Numbered from the stretch's first letter, positions 1 through 6,850 are shown. The stretch: DNA of 17,190 bases from Opitutia bacterium UBA5964 (GCA_002430605.1 DJBY01000083.1:1-17190), one strand, 5' to 3'. Program-made: numbers and translations. The notes: generated from the sequence alone by a model not told the origin.

Positions 1-4
1 AAAA

Positions 5-82
5 TGGGGTGGCTAACGGGATTCGAACCCGCGACCCCCGGCACCACAAGCCGGTGCTCTAACCAACTGAGCTATAGCCACC
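5..82 (-). tRNA. tRNA-His (anticodon GTG)
   Basis: On the minus strand the segment folds as a complete cloverleaf. The acceptor stem runs from base 82, the D arm contains AGCTCAGTTGGTTAGAGC, the anticodon loop reads CTTGTGG with anticodon GTG (His), and the T arm contains GGGTTCGAATCCC. The encoded G at 82 pairs with the C at 8. This is the G-1:C73 pair that is the identity element for histidyl-tRNA synthetase. The CCA end is encoded at bases 7 to 5 and is followed at once by four T on the minus strand. No neighbouring tRNA is visible. Confidence 0.97.
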
Positions 83-116
83 ATCTGGAGAAATATACAA
101 ATCGCACATCCCTAAA

Positions 117-136
117 GAAGAGCCGATATGCTCTTC
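117..136. repeat. perfect 7-bp inverted repeat
   Basis: GAAGAGC (117-123) and GCTCTTC (130-136) are exact reverse complements around the 6-base spacer CGATAT. The repeat overlaps the candidate -10 of the tRNA-His promoter and no T run follows it on either strand, so an operator or a leader hairpin fits better than a terminator. Confidence 0.6.
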
Positions 137-155
137 CTGATCGTCCACTTGTCAA
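125..155 (-). promoter_or_regulatory. possible promoter of tRNA-His
   Basis: On the minus strand a perfect consensus -35 hexamer TTGACA lies at 155-150. About 19 bases further on is the weak -10-like CATATC at 130-125. The distance to the tRNA 5' end at 82 leaves a short leader. The -10 is poor and the spacer long, so this is tentative. A second AT-rich candidate, TATATT at 97-92, is closer to the tRNA but has no good -35. Confidence 0.3.
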
Positions 156-180
156 TAGTCCTTTGGAGGAATTTTATCTT

Positions 181-200
181 TTTTTCAGTGAACTGAAAAA
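181..200. repeat. 20-bp palindrome, perfect 9-bp arms
   Basis: TTTTTCAGT (181-189) and ACTGAAAAA (192-200) are exact reverse complements around the 2-base centre GA. The T-rich left and A-rich right arms mean that either strand could form a small hairpin flanked by A and T runs. It lies between divergent transcription units, so a terminator would have no obvious client. A dimeric regulator site is the alternative. Confidence 0.6.
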
Positions 201-421
201 CTGCTCTGCAGGGTCTGAAGAACCACCTTGATTCCTGCCAACAGAGTCCGAGGTTATCAAGAAATCCAAGCTCTATCACGGATTGCCCAACCCTGTACTC
301 ACTTTGCCAATACTCATAATTAAATCCTTGCGAGCGCTTACGTGCACTTGCCAGCAATCCGAAGAATACTCATAAAGTCTCAAGCTGCTCAAACAAAGGA
401 GCTGAACCAGGAATATTTTAT

Positions 422-1084
422 ATGAAAACGGTACTCTTCGACTTAGACGGCACACTGATTGACCATTTTACCACAATTCATCGTTGCGTCGTATTTACAC
501 AACAGCAGCTCGACTTGCCAGAGTCAGATTATAACACCGTGCGAGCGACTGTCGGTGGCTCTGCGCCAGTGACACTTGGGAAATTGCTGGGTGAAGCATA
601 TGTCGATACCGCGCTACCGATATTCCAAAATCACTTCGAGCAAATCATGTTTGAAGACCTGATCGCACTCCCAGGATCCAATTGGATACTGAACGAACTG
701 AAGCAACGCGGCTACCAGCTCGCAGTTTTCACCAATAAAGATGGCAATCAATCGCGCACAATTTTAGACTCTCTAGGACAGGCACAATACCTAGATGCGG
801 TTATCGGCACCGGAGACACCCCTTACCGCAAGCCCGATCCAGAGTTCACTGCCCATGCACTCGGATGCTTAACAGCGTCCTCCAAAGATACCATTCTCAT
901 CGGCGACTCGCCCTTTGACTTCGCCGCCGCAGAAGCGGGCCAGCTCAAAACTTACCTCGTCGCGACAGGCAGTCATAGCAAAACTGAATTGGCTGCGGCA
1001 ACACAAGCAGCCGGCATCTACGCTGACCTCTACGAGCTGGGAGCCGCACTTTTCGATCTCACACCCGAAACCACGAAAATCTAG
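422..1084 (+). CDS. HAD-family hydrolase, phosphoglycolate-phosphatase-like (first of a tandem pair)
   Basis: The product is a 220-residue haloacid dehalogenase superfamily phosphatase, expected to be cytoplasmic and to act on a small phosphorylated metabolite. All four HAD motifs are visible: DLDGT with nucleophile Asp7 and acid Asp9, the FTN motif with Thr104, Lys137 in RKPDP, and the metal-binding GDSPFD with Asp162 and Asp166. Residues about 15-80 are helical and form a C1-type cap, as in phosphoglycolate phosphatase and PpaX. The ATG at 422 has AGGA nine bases upstream. The stop TAG directly abuts the ATG of the next gene (TAGATG at 1082-1087), so the two are probably translationally coupled. 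The next gene is a paralogue of the same length. The substrate cannot be told from sequence; phosphoglycolate or pyrophosphate are possible. Confidence 0.93.
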   Translation: MKTVLFDLDGTLIDHFTTIHRCVVFTQQQLDLPESDYNTVRATVGGSAPVTLGKLLGEAYVDTALPIFQNHFEQIMFEDLIALPGSNWILNELKQRGYQLAVFTNKDGNQSRTILDSLGQAQYLDAVIGTGDTPYRKPDPEFTAHALGCLTASSKDTILIGDSPFDFAAAEAGQLKTYLVATGSHSKTELAAATQAAGIYADLYELGAALFDLTPETTKI

Positions 1085-1747
1085 ATGCCACGCACTCCGA
1101 CACTCCCACTACCAAAAGCGATCCTTTGGGATATGGACGGCACCTTGATCGACCAAACAGCTGCGATCATTCGCGCTTACGGCGACGTCATCGAATCAAT
1201 GGGCGGCGGCATCCCCGACCCCGAGGTGATACGTCGTAGCCTCGGTGGGCCGATGGCATCAACCATGGCGCTGTTTATTGATGACGCAGGCTTAGACGAA
1301 GCCTCCAAGCGCTTCCGGCTACGCTTCCCAGAAATCATGTTCGATGGATTGATTATCTTACCCGGCGGACTGGAGCTGATCGAAAGCGCCAATAAAGCAC
1401 ACATCGCGCAAGTCATCTTCACCAATAAGCACGGTGACACTGCTCGCAAAGTCAGCAAATATGCCGGCTTCTCCAAATATATACCCATTTGCATCGGCAA
1501 CACAGACACGGATTGGCACAAGCCACAGGTAAAACTGACGCGCTATGTATTGGATCAAATCCAAGCATCCGCTGAAGGTGCTTGCATGATCGGCGACTCA
1601 CCAACTGATATCGAAACCGCACATAATGCTGGGCTCCCCTGCTACGGCATCGCCACCGGCGCACATAGTACCGACGAGATGTTAGCATCTGGAGCTGAAG
1701 CAGCCTTCAACAGTCTCGTCGAACTCAAAGCAGCCTTCGGTTTGTAG
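1085..1747 (+). CDS. HAD-family hydrolase (second of a tandem pair)
   Basis: This is a second 220-residue HAD phosphatase, starting at the base after the stop of the first. Motif I is DMDGT (Asp16, Asp18), motif II FTN (Thr113), motif III Lys146 in HKP, and motif IV GDSPTD (Asp171, Asp175), so it should be active. It aligns with its neighbour through most of its length: both share IMF followed by LI.LPG before motif II, then FTNK.G, then GDSP.D, and both carry ATG.HS near the C-terminus. The first ~10 residues are a short polar extension. No ribosome binding site precedes the ATG, consistent with re-initiation after the first gene. Divergence in the cap suggests that the pair may have different substrates. 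A terminator hairpin follows at 1767-1800. Confidence 0.93.
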   Translation: MPRTPTLPLPKAILWDMDGTLIDQTAAIIRAYGDVIESMGGGIPDPEVIRRSLGGPMASTMALFIDDAGLDEASKRFRLRFPEIMFDGLIILPGGLELIESANKAHIAQVIFTNKHGDTARKVSKYAGFSKYIPICIGNTDTDWHKPQVKLTRYVLDQIQASAEGACMIGDSPTDIETAHNAGLPCYGIATGAHSTDEMLASGAEAAFNSLVELKAAFGL

Positions 1748-1763
1748 CGCAAGTCGAGTTAGC

Positions 1764-2447
1764 TCAATCGATACGGGGAGCCGTCTCGATTTTTTCTTTA
1801 ATAGAGGCGATTGAGTTCGCCTTTAGATAACCGCGAAACGCCATCGTCGGCATTACCAGTGAGCGTCGCCCAAGGATTGATCCAGGATTCAATACTGAGT
1901 TGCACCCCACCTCCGCCGCATCACCGACGAGTGCACCGAGTTTACGCAGGCCAGAACCACAGCGCGAACCATCCGGCAACTGCACTAGTACTTCGGATTG
2001 ATCTAAACGTAGGTTCGAGCAGGTCACTCCAGCGGCCAAGTGCACTTTATTACCGAGCACACTGTCGCCGACATAACTAAAATGAGGCACCTGTACGCCA
2101 TCCAGTAGCAGGCAGTTTTTAAATTCACAAGAGTTACCCAGCACGCAATTCGCACCAGCAATCACGTAGCCACGAATATAAACGCCCGGTCGCAACTCAC
2201 AGCCTGCGCCGATATAAGCAGGGCCAGTGATCGAACCAAATGACGGCAACTTAACTGATGGATGAATGAAAACCTGCCCTTCCACATGTAGCCCAGCGGG
2301 GATCTCAACCGTAAGCGATTCAAACTGGAACGCTTTCAGTGCCTGAGCAATCAGCGGCACCCACTGCCACGGAGCGAGCTCGGCAGAAAAGACTCGATCA
2401 AATGGCAACGACTCGGGGAAATCAAAAAGGTCACGTGCTTTAAGCAT
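1764..2447 (-). CDS. left-handed beta-helix (hexapeptide-repeat) protein, GlmU C-terminal-like
   Basis: A protein of about 227 residues whose central part (roughly residues 60-185) shows the [LIV]-G-x4 periodicity of a left-handed parallel beta-helix. Examples are GPAYIGAGCELRPGVYIRG, VIAGANCVLGNS and GALVGDAAEVGCNSVLNPG. This resembles the acetyltransferase domain of GlmU-type sugar-phosphate enzymes. No pyrophosphorylase domain is present, so it may be an acyltransferase or a stand-alone nucleotide-sugar-related protein; the substrate is unknown. I chose ATG at 2447. A GTG at 2468 would add seven residues, and neither start has a visible ribosome binding site. The last codons also encode the terminator of the convergent HAD genes. 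It is divergent from hflX. Confidence 0.85.
   Translation of the reverse strand: MLKARDLFDFPESLPFDRVFSAELAPWQWVPLIAQALKAFQFESLTVEIPAGLHVEGQVFIHPSVKLPSFGSITGPAYIGAGCELRPGVYIRGYVIAGANCVLGNSCEFKNCLLLDGVQVPHFSYVGDSVLGNKVHLAAGVTCSNLRLDQSEVLVQLPDGSRCGSGLRKLGALVGDAAEVGCNSVLNPGSILGRRSLVMPTMAFRGYLKANSIASIKEKIETAPRID
1767..1800 (+). terminator. rho-independent terminator of the HAD pair
   Basis: ATCGATACGG (1767-1776), loop GGAG and CCGTCTCGAT (1781-1790) form a 10-bp stem with one internal T/C mismatch, followed by a T-rich tract TTTTTCTTT. It lies 19 bases after the stop of the second HAD gene and inside the last codons of the convergent minus-strand gene ending at 1764. Confidence 0.75.
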
Positions 2448-2507
2448 TAAGAAATTTGAACCATTCACAGGCTTCTGAGCGAACTTAAAAAATGCTTACA
2501 ATTCAGG

Positions 2508-2525
2508 TTTGTTTTCAGAAACAAA
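2508..2525. repeat. perfect 7-bp inverted repeat in the divergent region before hflX
   Basis: TTTGTTT (2508-2514) and AAACAAA (2519-2525) are exact reverse complements around TCAG. It lies between the divergent beta-helix gene and hflX. Just downstream TTATCC occurs twice (2535-2540 and 2545-2550), ten bases or one helical turn apart. Together these could be regulator sites for hflX, but I recognise no known operator. Confidence 0.45.
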
Positions 2526-2567
2526 GAGAGTAGGTTATCCAGATTATCCATTTAGAACCAAAACCTA

Positions 2568-3863
2568 GTGCACGACGTTAAAGAAAAACCACGAATGGTC
2601 GAACGGGCCATGCTCATCGGCATCACCCTTCCCGGTCGGGACGACGCAACTACACGCAGCCTCCTCGATGAGCTGCGTGAACTCGTCACCACCCTCGGCA
2701 TCGGCATACAGCACGAAGTGCAACTCTCGATCCGTAAACCACAGGCAAAATTCCTGCTTGGTACAGGCAAGGCCGAAGAGATGATCGAAGAAGCGAAAGC
2801 GCATAATTGCGACGTCATCGTGTTAGATAATGAGCTCACTCCTGCACAGCAGCGGAACTGGGAGCAAGCGGCGGATGACAAGATCTTGGTCATCGATCGC
2901 CAAGAGGTGATTCTCGATATTTTTGGCAAACGTGCGCAAACCAAAGAGGCAGTGTTGCAAGTGGAATTGGCGCGTCTCGAATACAATTTACCACGCTTGA
3001 AAAGCGCATGGACGCACCTAAGCCGTCAACGTGGCGGTGGTTCGATGCAACGAGATGCCGGCGAGACGCAGCAAGAGCTGGACCAACGCATGGTGCGCAC
3101 GCAAATCACACGCGTGAAGCGCGAGCTCGAAAGCGTGATTCAGCACCGCCATGTGCAGCGCAAAAAGCGCATGACCGTGCCCGTGCCAACCTGCGCAATC
3201 GTCGGCTACACCAATGCCGGGAAATCTTCGTTGCTCAACCAGCTAACAAATTCGGACATTCTCGTGGAGGACAAGCTGTTCGCGACGCTCGACCCCACCT
3301 CGCGCCGTTGCCCGCTACCAAGTGGACAGCCTCTAATTATAACCGACACCGTTGGCTTTGTGCGCAACCTTCCACACCGCTTAGTCAATGCCTTTAAAGC
3401 GACCCTAGAGGAAGCAGTCGTCTCCAACTTTCTGATCCATGTGCTGGATGTTAACAGCCCCGAAATCGAAGCCCATGCGGAAACCACCCTTTCGGTACTC
3501 CATGGACTCGGGGCCGATGAAAAGAAAATTATCACAGTCTTCAACAAAATCGACGATCTTTGGAGTGAGGATATACGCCTCACCCTGTCTTTTAGATATC
3601 CGGAAGCACTCTTTGTCAGCGCACATACGGGCGAAGGCATCCCTGAATTGCTAGAGTGTATCGAAGCCATTGTCGAAAGCGACTTTGCGCAACTGCGCTT
3701 ACTCATACCGCATGACCGCTATGATCTGGTCGCTCGCCTACACCGCGAAGGTGGCGTACGTAAAGAAGAGGCGCGAGATGACGGCACTTACATCGTCGGT
3801 TCTGTCCCCGAGCGAATGTTATCAGCACTGCACCCTTTCCTACTCAGCAGCGACGAGCCCTAA
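2568..3863 (+). CDS. hflX: ribosome-associated GTPase HflX
   Basis: HflX is a GTPase that binds and splits stalled or idle 70S ribosomes, often under heat or antibiotic stress. The 431-residue length is normal. The N-terminal HflX domain (about residues 10-150) contains the family stretches FLLGTGKAEE, VIVLDNELTPAQQRN and ILDIFGKRAQTKEA. After a helical linker (about 165-205) comes the G domain with G1 GYTNAGKSS (213-221), G3 DTVGF (260-264), G4 NKID (326-329) and G5 SAHTGEG (from 351). The linker reads GGGSMQRDAGETQQELDQR rather than the usual GTRGPGETQLE form. The start is GTG at 2568, kept because VKEKP precedes the conserved region; ATG at 2595 is an alternative. No ribosome binding site is evident. 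The gene is single and convergent with parA, with a gap of 15 bases. Confidence 0.96.
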   Translation: MHDVKEKPRMVERAMLIGITLPGRDDATTRSLLDELRELVTTLGIGIQHEVQLSIRKPQAKFLLGTGKAEEMIEEAKAHNCDVIVLDNELTPAQQRNWEQAADDKILVIDRQEVILDIFGKRAQTKEAVLQVELARLEYNLPRLKSAWTHLSRQRGGGSMQRDAGETQQELDQRMVRTQITRVKRELESVIQHRHVQRKKRMTVPVPTCAIVGYTNAGKSSLLNQLTNSDILVEDKLFATLDPTSRRCPLPSGQPLIITDTVGFVRNLPHRLVNAFKATLEEAVVSNFLIHVLDVNSPEIEAHAETTLSVLHGLGADEKKIITVFNKIDDLWSEDIRLTLSFRYPEALFVSAHTGEGIPELLECIEAIVESDFAQLRLLIPHDRYDLVARLHREGGVRKEEARDDGTYIVGSVPERMLSALHPFLLSSDEP

Positions 3864-3878
3864 AGAGGCAATTGCGAT

Positions 3879-4790
3879 TCAAGAGCTTGCAGCTGCAGGC
3901 ACCAGCGCATTGACATTGTGTGCGAGGATTTCGTCTGCCAAATCATGATAGTCTTGGCCCACTCCATCGTTCGCTTCCCTGCTTTCGATCAAACAGACGG
4001 GAAGGCCGAGGGTAACTGCACGGCGAACAATTGTCGCATCACGAATGGTGGTATTGTAGATTTTCGCTTCATTCGACACCAGACGCTGCTTCTTGAACTG
4101 ATTCATGCGAAGCTGCATGCGCATCTTCGGCACACCAATATCGACATTTGCTTTAATGGAATTGAAGACCACGCCAGCGACACGAGCAAAGTTACCAATC
4201 TCAGGCGTACGAAAACCAGCGGAACGACGATAAAAGAGAAGCACCTTCTCAATCATCAAAGTAAACCCGATCAGTGAGAGTGCATCTGGATTGGCTGGAA
4301 CATAAAGCTCATCAGCACTAAAAATTGCGAGCTGCGATGCATTCAGAATATTCGGCGGGCAATCAAAGACGATAAAATCATAATCCTTCTCAACCTCACG
4401 TATTTGCTCGTTGAAGATCAGATAATGTGGATTCTGTGGATTGATGGCAAACTCGTTCTCGATATCGATGAGATTGAACGTCGTCGGGAGCAGATCCAGA
4501 CCGGGCAACTGTACATTGCCTTGATTGTCGCGAATGACATCTTTAACGATTAGGTCTTTAATACGATCTTCGCCGGGTTCCAGAATGGAATAAACGGAGC
4601 CACGCTTCTCCATGTTAAGGCGATTCCAGCGCTCAATGCGCAGCAACCAAATGCTGGAGTTCGACTGTGTGTCTAAATCACAAAGCAAGACACGCTTACC
4701 TTTTTGTACGAGACAGGCTGCAACATTGACGATCAGGGATGTCTTACCGACGCCTCCCTTGTAATTTATAAATGCTAGCTTTCTGGCCAT
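3879..4790 (-). CDS. ParA/MinD-type P-loop ATPase (orphan ParA)
   Basis: A 303-residue ATPase of the ParA/MinD/McdA class, which use ATP-dependent dimerisation on DNA or membrane to position cargo. It has the deviant Walker A KGGVGKTS (11-18) with the signature Lys11, Walker A' DLDTQSNSS (38-46) and Walker B FIVFDCPPN (139-147). There is no N-terminal helix-turn-helix, so it is a short Soj-like form, and no C-terminal amphipathic helix of MinD type is obvious. The ATG at 4790 follows a weak GAGAG. No ParB gene is visible. Instead it is the last gene after an unrecognised 239-residue protein (33-base gap) and perhaps a 108-residue protein, which are the likely partners. The role could be segregation of the chromosome or placement of another structure; the sequence does not decide. 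Confidence 0.93.
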   Translation of the reverse strand: MARKLAFINYKGGVGKTSLIVNVAACLVQKGKRVLLCDLDTQSNSSIWLLRIERWNRLNMEKRGSVYSILEPGEDRIKDLIVKDVIRDNQGNVQLPGLDLLPTTFNLIDIENEFAINPQNPHYLIFNEQIREVEKDYDFIVFDCPPNILNASQLAIFSADELYVPANPDALSLIGFTLMIEKVLLFYRRSAGFRTPEIGNFARVAGVVFNSIKANVDIGVPKMRMQLRMNQFKKQRLVSNEAKIYNTTIRDATIVRRAVTLGLPVCLIESREANDGVGQDYHDLADEILAHNVNALVPAAASS

Positions 4791-4823
4791 ACTGTCTCTC
4801 TGTTAAGAATTGAATACTTTAGC

Positions 4824-5543
4824 CTAAAACTGCGATTCAAAGTCATCAATCGTAGGCAAATCTTCCGAGAAACCAACAGAGAAATCGCCGAATTCTTGGA
4901 CATCACCTGTGCCAATTGGCAGTGCTGGGGCATCTTGATTCTCCAGGATTCTTTCTGAAAGTGCACGATCGATATAGATTTCTGCCCAATAGCCATTCTC
5001 GACTTCGTAATCGTCTGGGATGAATCCATACTTATCGAGAATTTCGAGAATGAGAGAGGAATCTGGAGTCGCACTAAAGCCAGTCAGCATGCCGCGCTGT
5101 TCGTGTGAGTTCACTACCTCATCGACGATGAACGGAGGGACAACACCGTCGTAAGATGGATGTACTTTGTGCTGGCCAGCCCAAAGCTGCCAACGGTCAC
5201 GGTCCACAGAACGTTCAGTGCGTGAGAGTGCTTCGAAATAATAAACCTTACGACGAGTCAGACGACGCACGAGCGCACAGGCCTTCACATCGCCATGTTC
5301 GATCTCCAACCAATCGCCGCGGCGCGGTTGTTCAACTGGATCACGAGTCTGTGAAATATCCTCAGGAGCTTCGATGAAATCCTGACCGCCAGTGAAGCAA
5401 TACTTTACTTCGGTTTCGCCGTGACGGAAGATATCGAGTTGGCCCTTGCGGATGAGTTCTTCTTGAAACTTCTCTGCATCCTTGCGAGACGATGCCCACA
5501 TAAACTTAGTGATTGAGGTAGTAACTTTGAATTTACGTTGCAT
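4824..5543 (-). CDS. hypothetical protein cotranscribed with the ParA-like ATPase
   Basis: I do not recognise this 239-residue protein. It looks soluble, with no signal peptide or membrane segment. The N-terminal ~70 residues are mixed and charged (MQRKFKV, then a helix rich in Lys and Glu). Residues about 75-125 (from RRGDWLEIEHGD through YYFEALSR) look like a small beta domain. The region 165-200 contains a helical stretch, and the last 30 residues are acidic and end in DDFESQF. It shows no ParB features (no ParB/sulfiredoxin motif, no helix-turn-helix that I can see). The 33-base gap to the ATPase gene suggests one transcript and a functional partnership. The ATG at 5543 has no Shine-Dalgarno sequence. 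Confidence 0.85.
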   Translation of the reverse strand: MQRKFKVTTSITKFMWASSRKDAEKFQEELIRKGQLDIFRHGETEVKYCFTGGQDFIEAPEDISQTRDPVEQPRRGDWLEIEHGDVKACALVRRLTRRKVYYFEALSRTERSVDRDRWQLWAGQHKVHPSYDGVVPPFIVDEVVNSHEQRGMLTGFSATPDSSLILEILDKYGFIPDDYEVENGYWAEIYIDRALSERILENQDAPALPIGTGDVQEFGDFSVGFSEDLPTIDDFESQF

Positions 5544-5583
5544 GACTATGTTGGTTATTAGTTCGGTTGCTTGTTTAAGAAAA

Positions 5584-5910
5584 TCAATAAGTAGGGTTAG
5601 ACACGTTGCTTAGGCCTCGAAGGAGCTTTGATACGTGAGGATGGTTCCGAAGCTGCTGTAACTTTAGATAAGGCAGGATCCGACTAGACTTACGAGGCGC
5701 CTGGGGCCATCTAGGCCTAGTTGCGACCAAGGCCTCACTCGCGACAACTGCAAAGGCTTCTGCGTTACCCTGAGGTGCAGCAGTTAATAGGCAACTCGAC
5801 TTCGCTGATGTCGATGAATAATCGACCGAGCTCAGCACCGACGCCTTACTTATTGGCGAAGACTTCTCCACTGGAGAAATTGAAGTAAGAGGCGTAGCTT
5901 TTTCAGGCAT
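5584..5910 (-). CDS. possible small hypothetical protein upstream of the ParA cluster
   Basis: An open frame of 108 residues, 40 bases upstream of the unknown ParA partner and in the same direction. The first ~60 residues are rich in Ser, Ala, Thr and Pro and probably disordered. The C-terminal ~45 residues are basic and partly helical (RPRWPQAPRKSSRILPYLK onwards, with many Arg, Lys, Leu and His). It resembles nothing I know. The ATG at 5910 has no ribosome binding site. A disordered protein with a basic tail next to ParA recalls the general design of ParA-stimulating partners, but this is speculation. The frame could also be chance reading of a leader region. Confidence 0.45.
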   Translation of the reverse strand: MPEKATPLTSISPVEKSSPISKASVLSSVDYSSTSAKSSCLLTAAPQGNAEAFAVVASEALVATRPRWPQAPRKSSRILPYLKLQQLRNHPHVSKLLRGLSNVSNPTY

Positions 5911-6196
5911 GATACATAGAACTTAAAGCTCGATACCTAAGAGGATTGGTCACCCTGCTTTATTGGGGGCGAACCAATCCTCAGTAAAGCGGTAAAAGTA
6001 AAAAAATCCTTTTATCCATTTCTTAATATCTCGTCCTAGCGTAAAAGATGTGAATCATACTCAATGACTAAGACCTCTCTCCAATTAAGAAGTTTGGCGG
6101 AAAGCGTATACCCATCATTGATTCAGTATAGCAGTAAAAGGAATCCATAATACACCTCTGCGTCGCACTCTTGAGATAATTGATTAGAATAAAATC
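5911..6196. other. divergent intergenic region
   Basis: This 286-base AT-rich stretch lies between the minus-strand ParA cluster and the plus-strand membrane-protein gene. It should hold promoters for both. I find no good paired -35/-10 in either direction. The one clear structure is the inverted repeat at 5941-5982. A short minus-strand open frame at its right end overlaps the membrane-protein gene and is not credible. Confidence 0.5.
5941..5982. repeat. perfect 10-bp inverted repeat upstream of the ParA cluster
   Basis: GAGGATTGGT (5941-5950) and ACCAATCCTC (5973-5982) are exact reverse complements, separated by 22 bases that contain a further C-run/G-run pair (ACCC and GGGG), so a longer stem is possible. 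No T run follows it on the plus strand. Read on the minus strand it ends 31 bases before the ATG of the 108-residue frame. It could be an operator, a leader-RNA hairpin or a centromere-like site for the ParA-type ATPase. Confidence 0.6.
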
Positions 6197-6757
6197 ATGA
6201 ACGTATCCAGACACACCACCACACACAACAACTCTCTGATTGTCATTCTCTGGGGGCTGATCTTCGCAAAATGCTTTACACTGGAATACTTCGTCCAAGT
6301 TCATGCGGTGCCGATTAATTCAGCGCTCTACATATGGACCCTCACACTCACCATGGCAGCAGTTGCTACATTCGTATTTTTACGAATAAAGGCCCAAGGA
6401 AGTCGTTTTCAAGAAAGCCTCCAGCGCAATCTAGTCATCTGGGGCACATCTGGAATCGCAATGCTCATCGCCCTTGTAGTGGTATTCACATCACAAAGTA
6501 TCAACCCCTATATCATTCCATCGCTACTGGCAGTCTTTCTTAGCGCTAGCTACCTGGTTCAAGGTCGGTTAAATAGCAATCTAAGCGACACACTCAGCGG
6601 CAGCGGCTGGTTGATCGGGGCTGGAATCCTCTTTGTGCAGAGTGCAGTTGAGAGCCTAATTCTGTTCGCTTTTTTGATCCTCGGACTGTCAGTCCTGCCA
6701 GTTGTGGTTCAAATGATCCGCCCGAAGCAAACTCGCCAACAGGCAGGTTGCCATTAA
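6197..6757 (+). CDS. small multi-pass membrane protein of unknown function
   Basis: A 186-residue, very hydrophobic protein that I do not recognise. Membrane segments can be placed near residues 13-32, 43-63, 79-98, 104-122, 137-150 and 152-173, so five or six spans. The short polar N-terminus carries several His and Thr residues. There is a basic loop after the second span (RIKAQGSRFQ) and a basic C-terminus (RPKQTRQQ), which suggests a cytoplasmic C-terminal tail. No catalytic motif is visible. The ATG at 6197 has no Shine-Dalgarno sequence. The next gene begins about 90 bases after the stop on the same strand, so an operon is possible but there is no functional link. Confidence 0.8.
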   Translation: MNVSRHTTTHNNSLIVILWGLIFAKCFTLEYFVQVHAVPINSALYIWTLTLTMAAVATFVFLRIKAQGSRFQESLQRNLVIWGTSGIAMLIALVVVFTSQSINPYIIPSLLAVFLSASYLVQGRLNSNLSDTLSGSGWLIGAGILFVQSAVESLILFAFLILGLSVLPVVVQMIRPKQTRQQAGCH

Positions 6758-6850
6758 TCGATGCCGCTGATTGCGCGCGCAAAGACGTAATTCACCTTCC
6801 ACCAGAAAAGTAGCTGGACGCTCGTGGCTGCTTGGTCAAGGTTCAGCAAT

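Larger units (their letters stand above)
83..421. other. intergenic region without a convincing gene
   Basis: This 339-base stretch separates the minus-strand tRNA-His from the plus-strand HAD gene at 422. Two short open frames cross it, but one runs through the tRNA and neither looks like a protein, so I do not call them. It holds a candidate tRNA promoter, a perfect 7-bp inverted repeat (117-136) and a perfect 9-bp palindrome (181-200). The end provides AGGA at 409-412, nine bases before the ATG at 422, which is one of the better ribosome binding sites in the window. Confidence 0.6.

Noticed and set aside
4..357. Two short open frames on opposite strands next to tRNA-His
   Set aside because: One runs through the tRNA itself; neither has a ribosome binding site or protein-like composition.
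3879..5543. Standard parAB chromosome-partition locus
   Set aside because: The neighbour of the ATPase shows no ParB motifs, and no parS-like sequence (TGTTTCACGTGAAACA type) is visible nearby.
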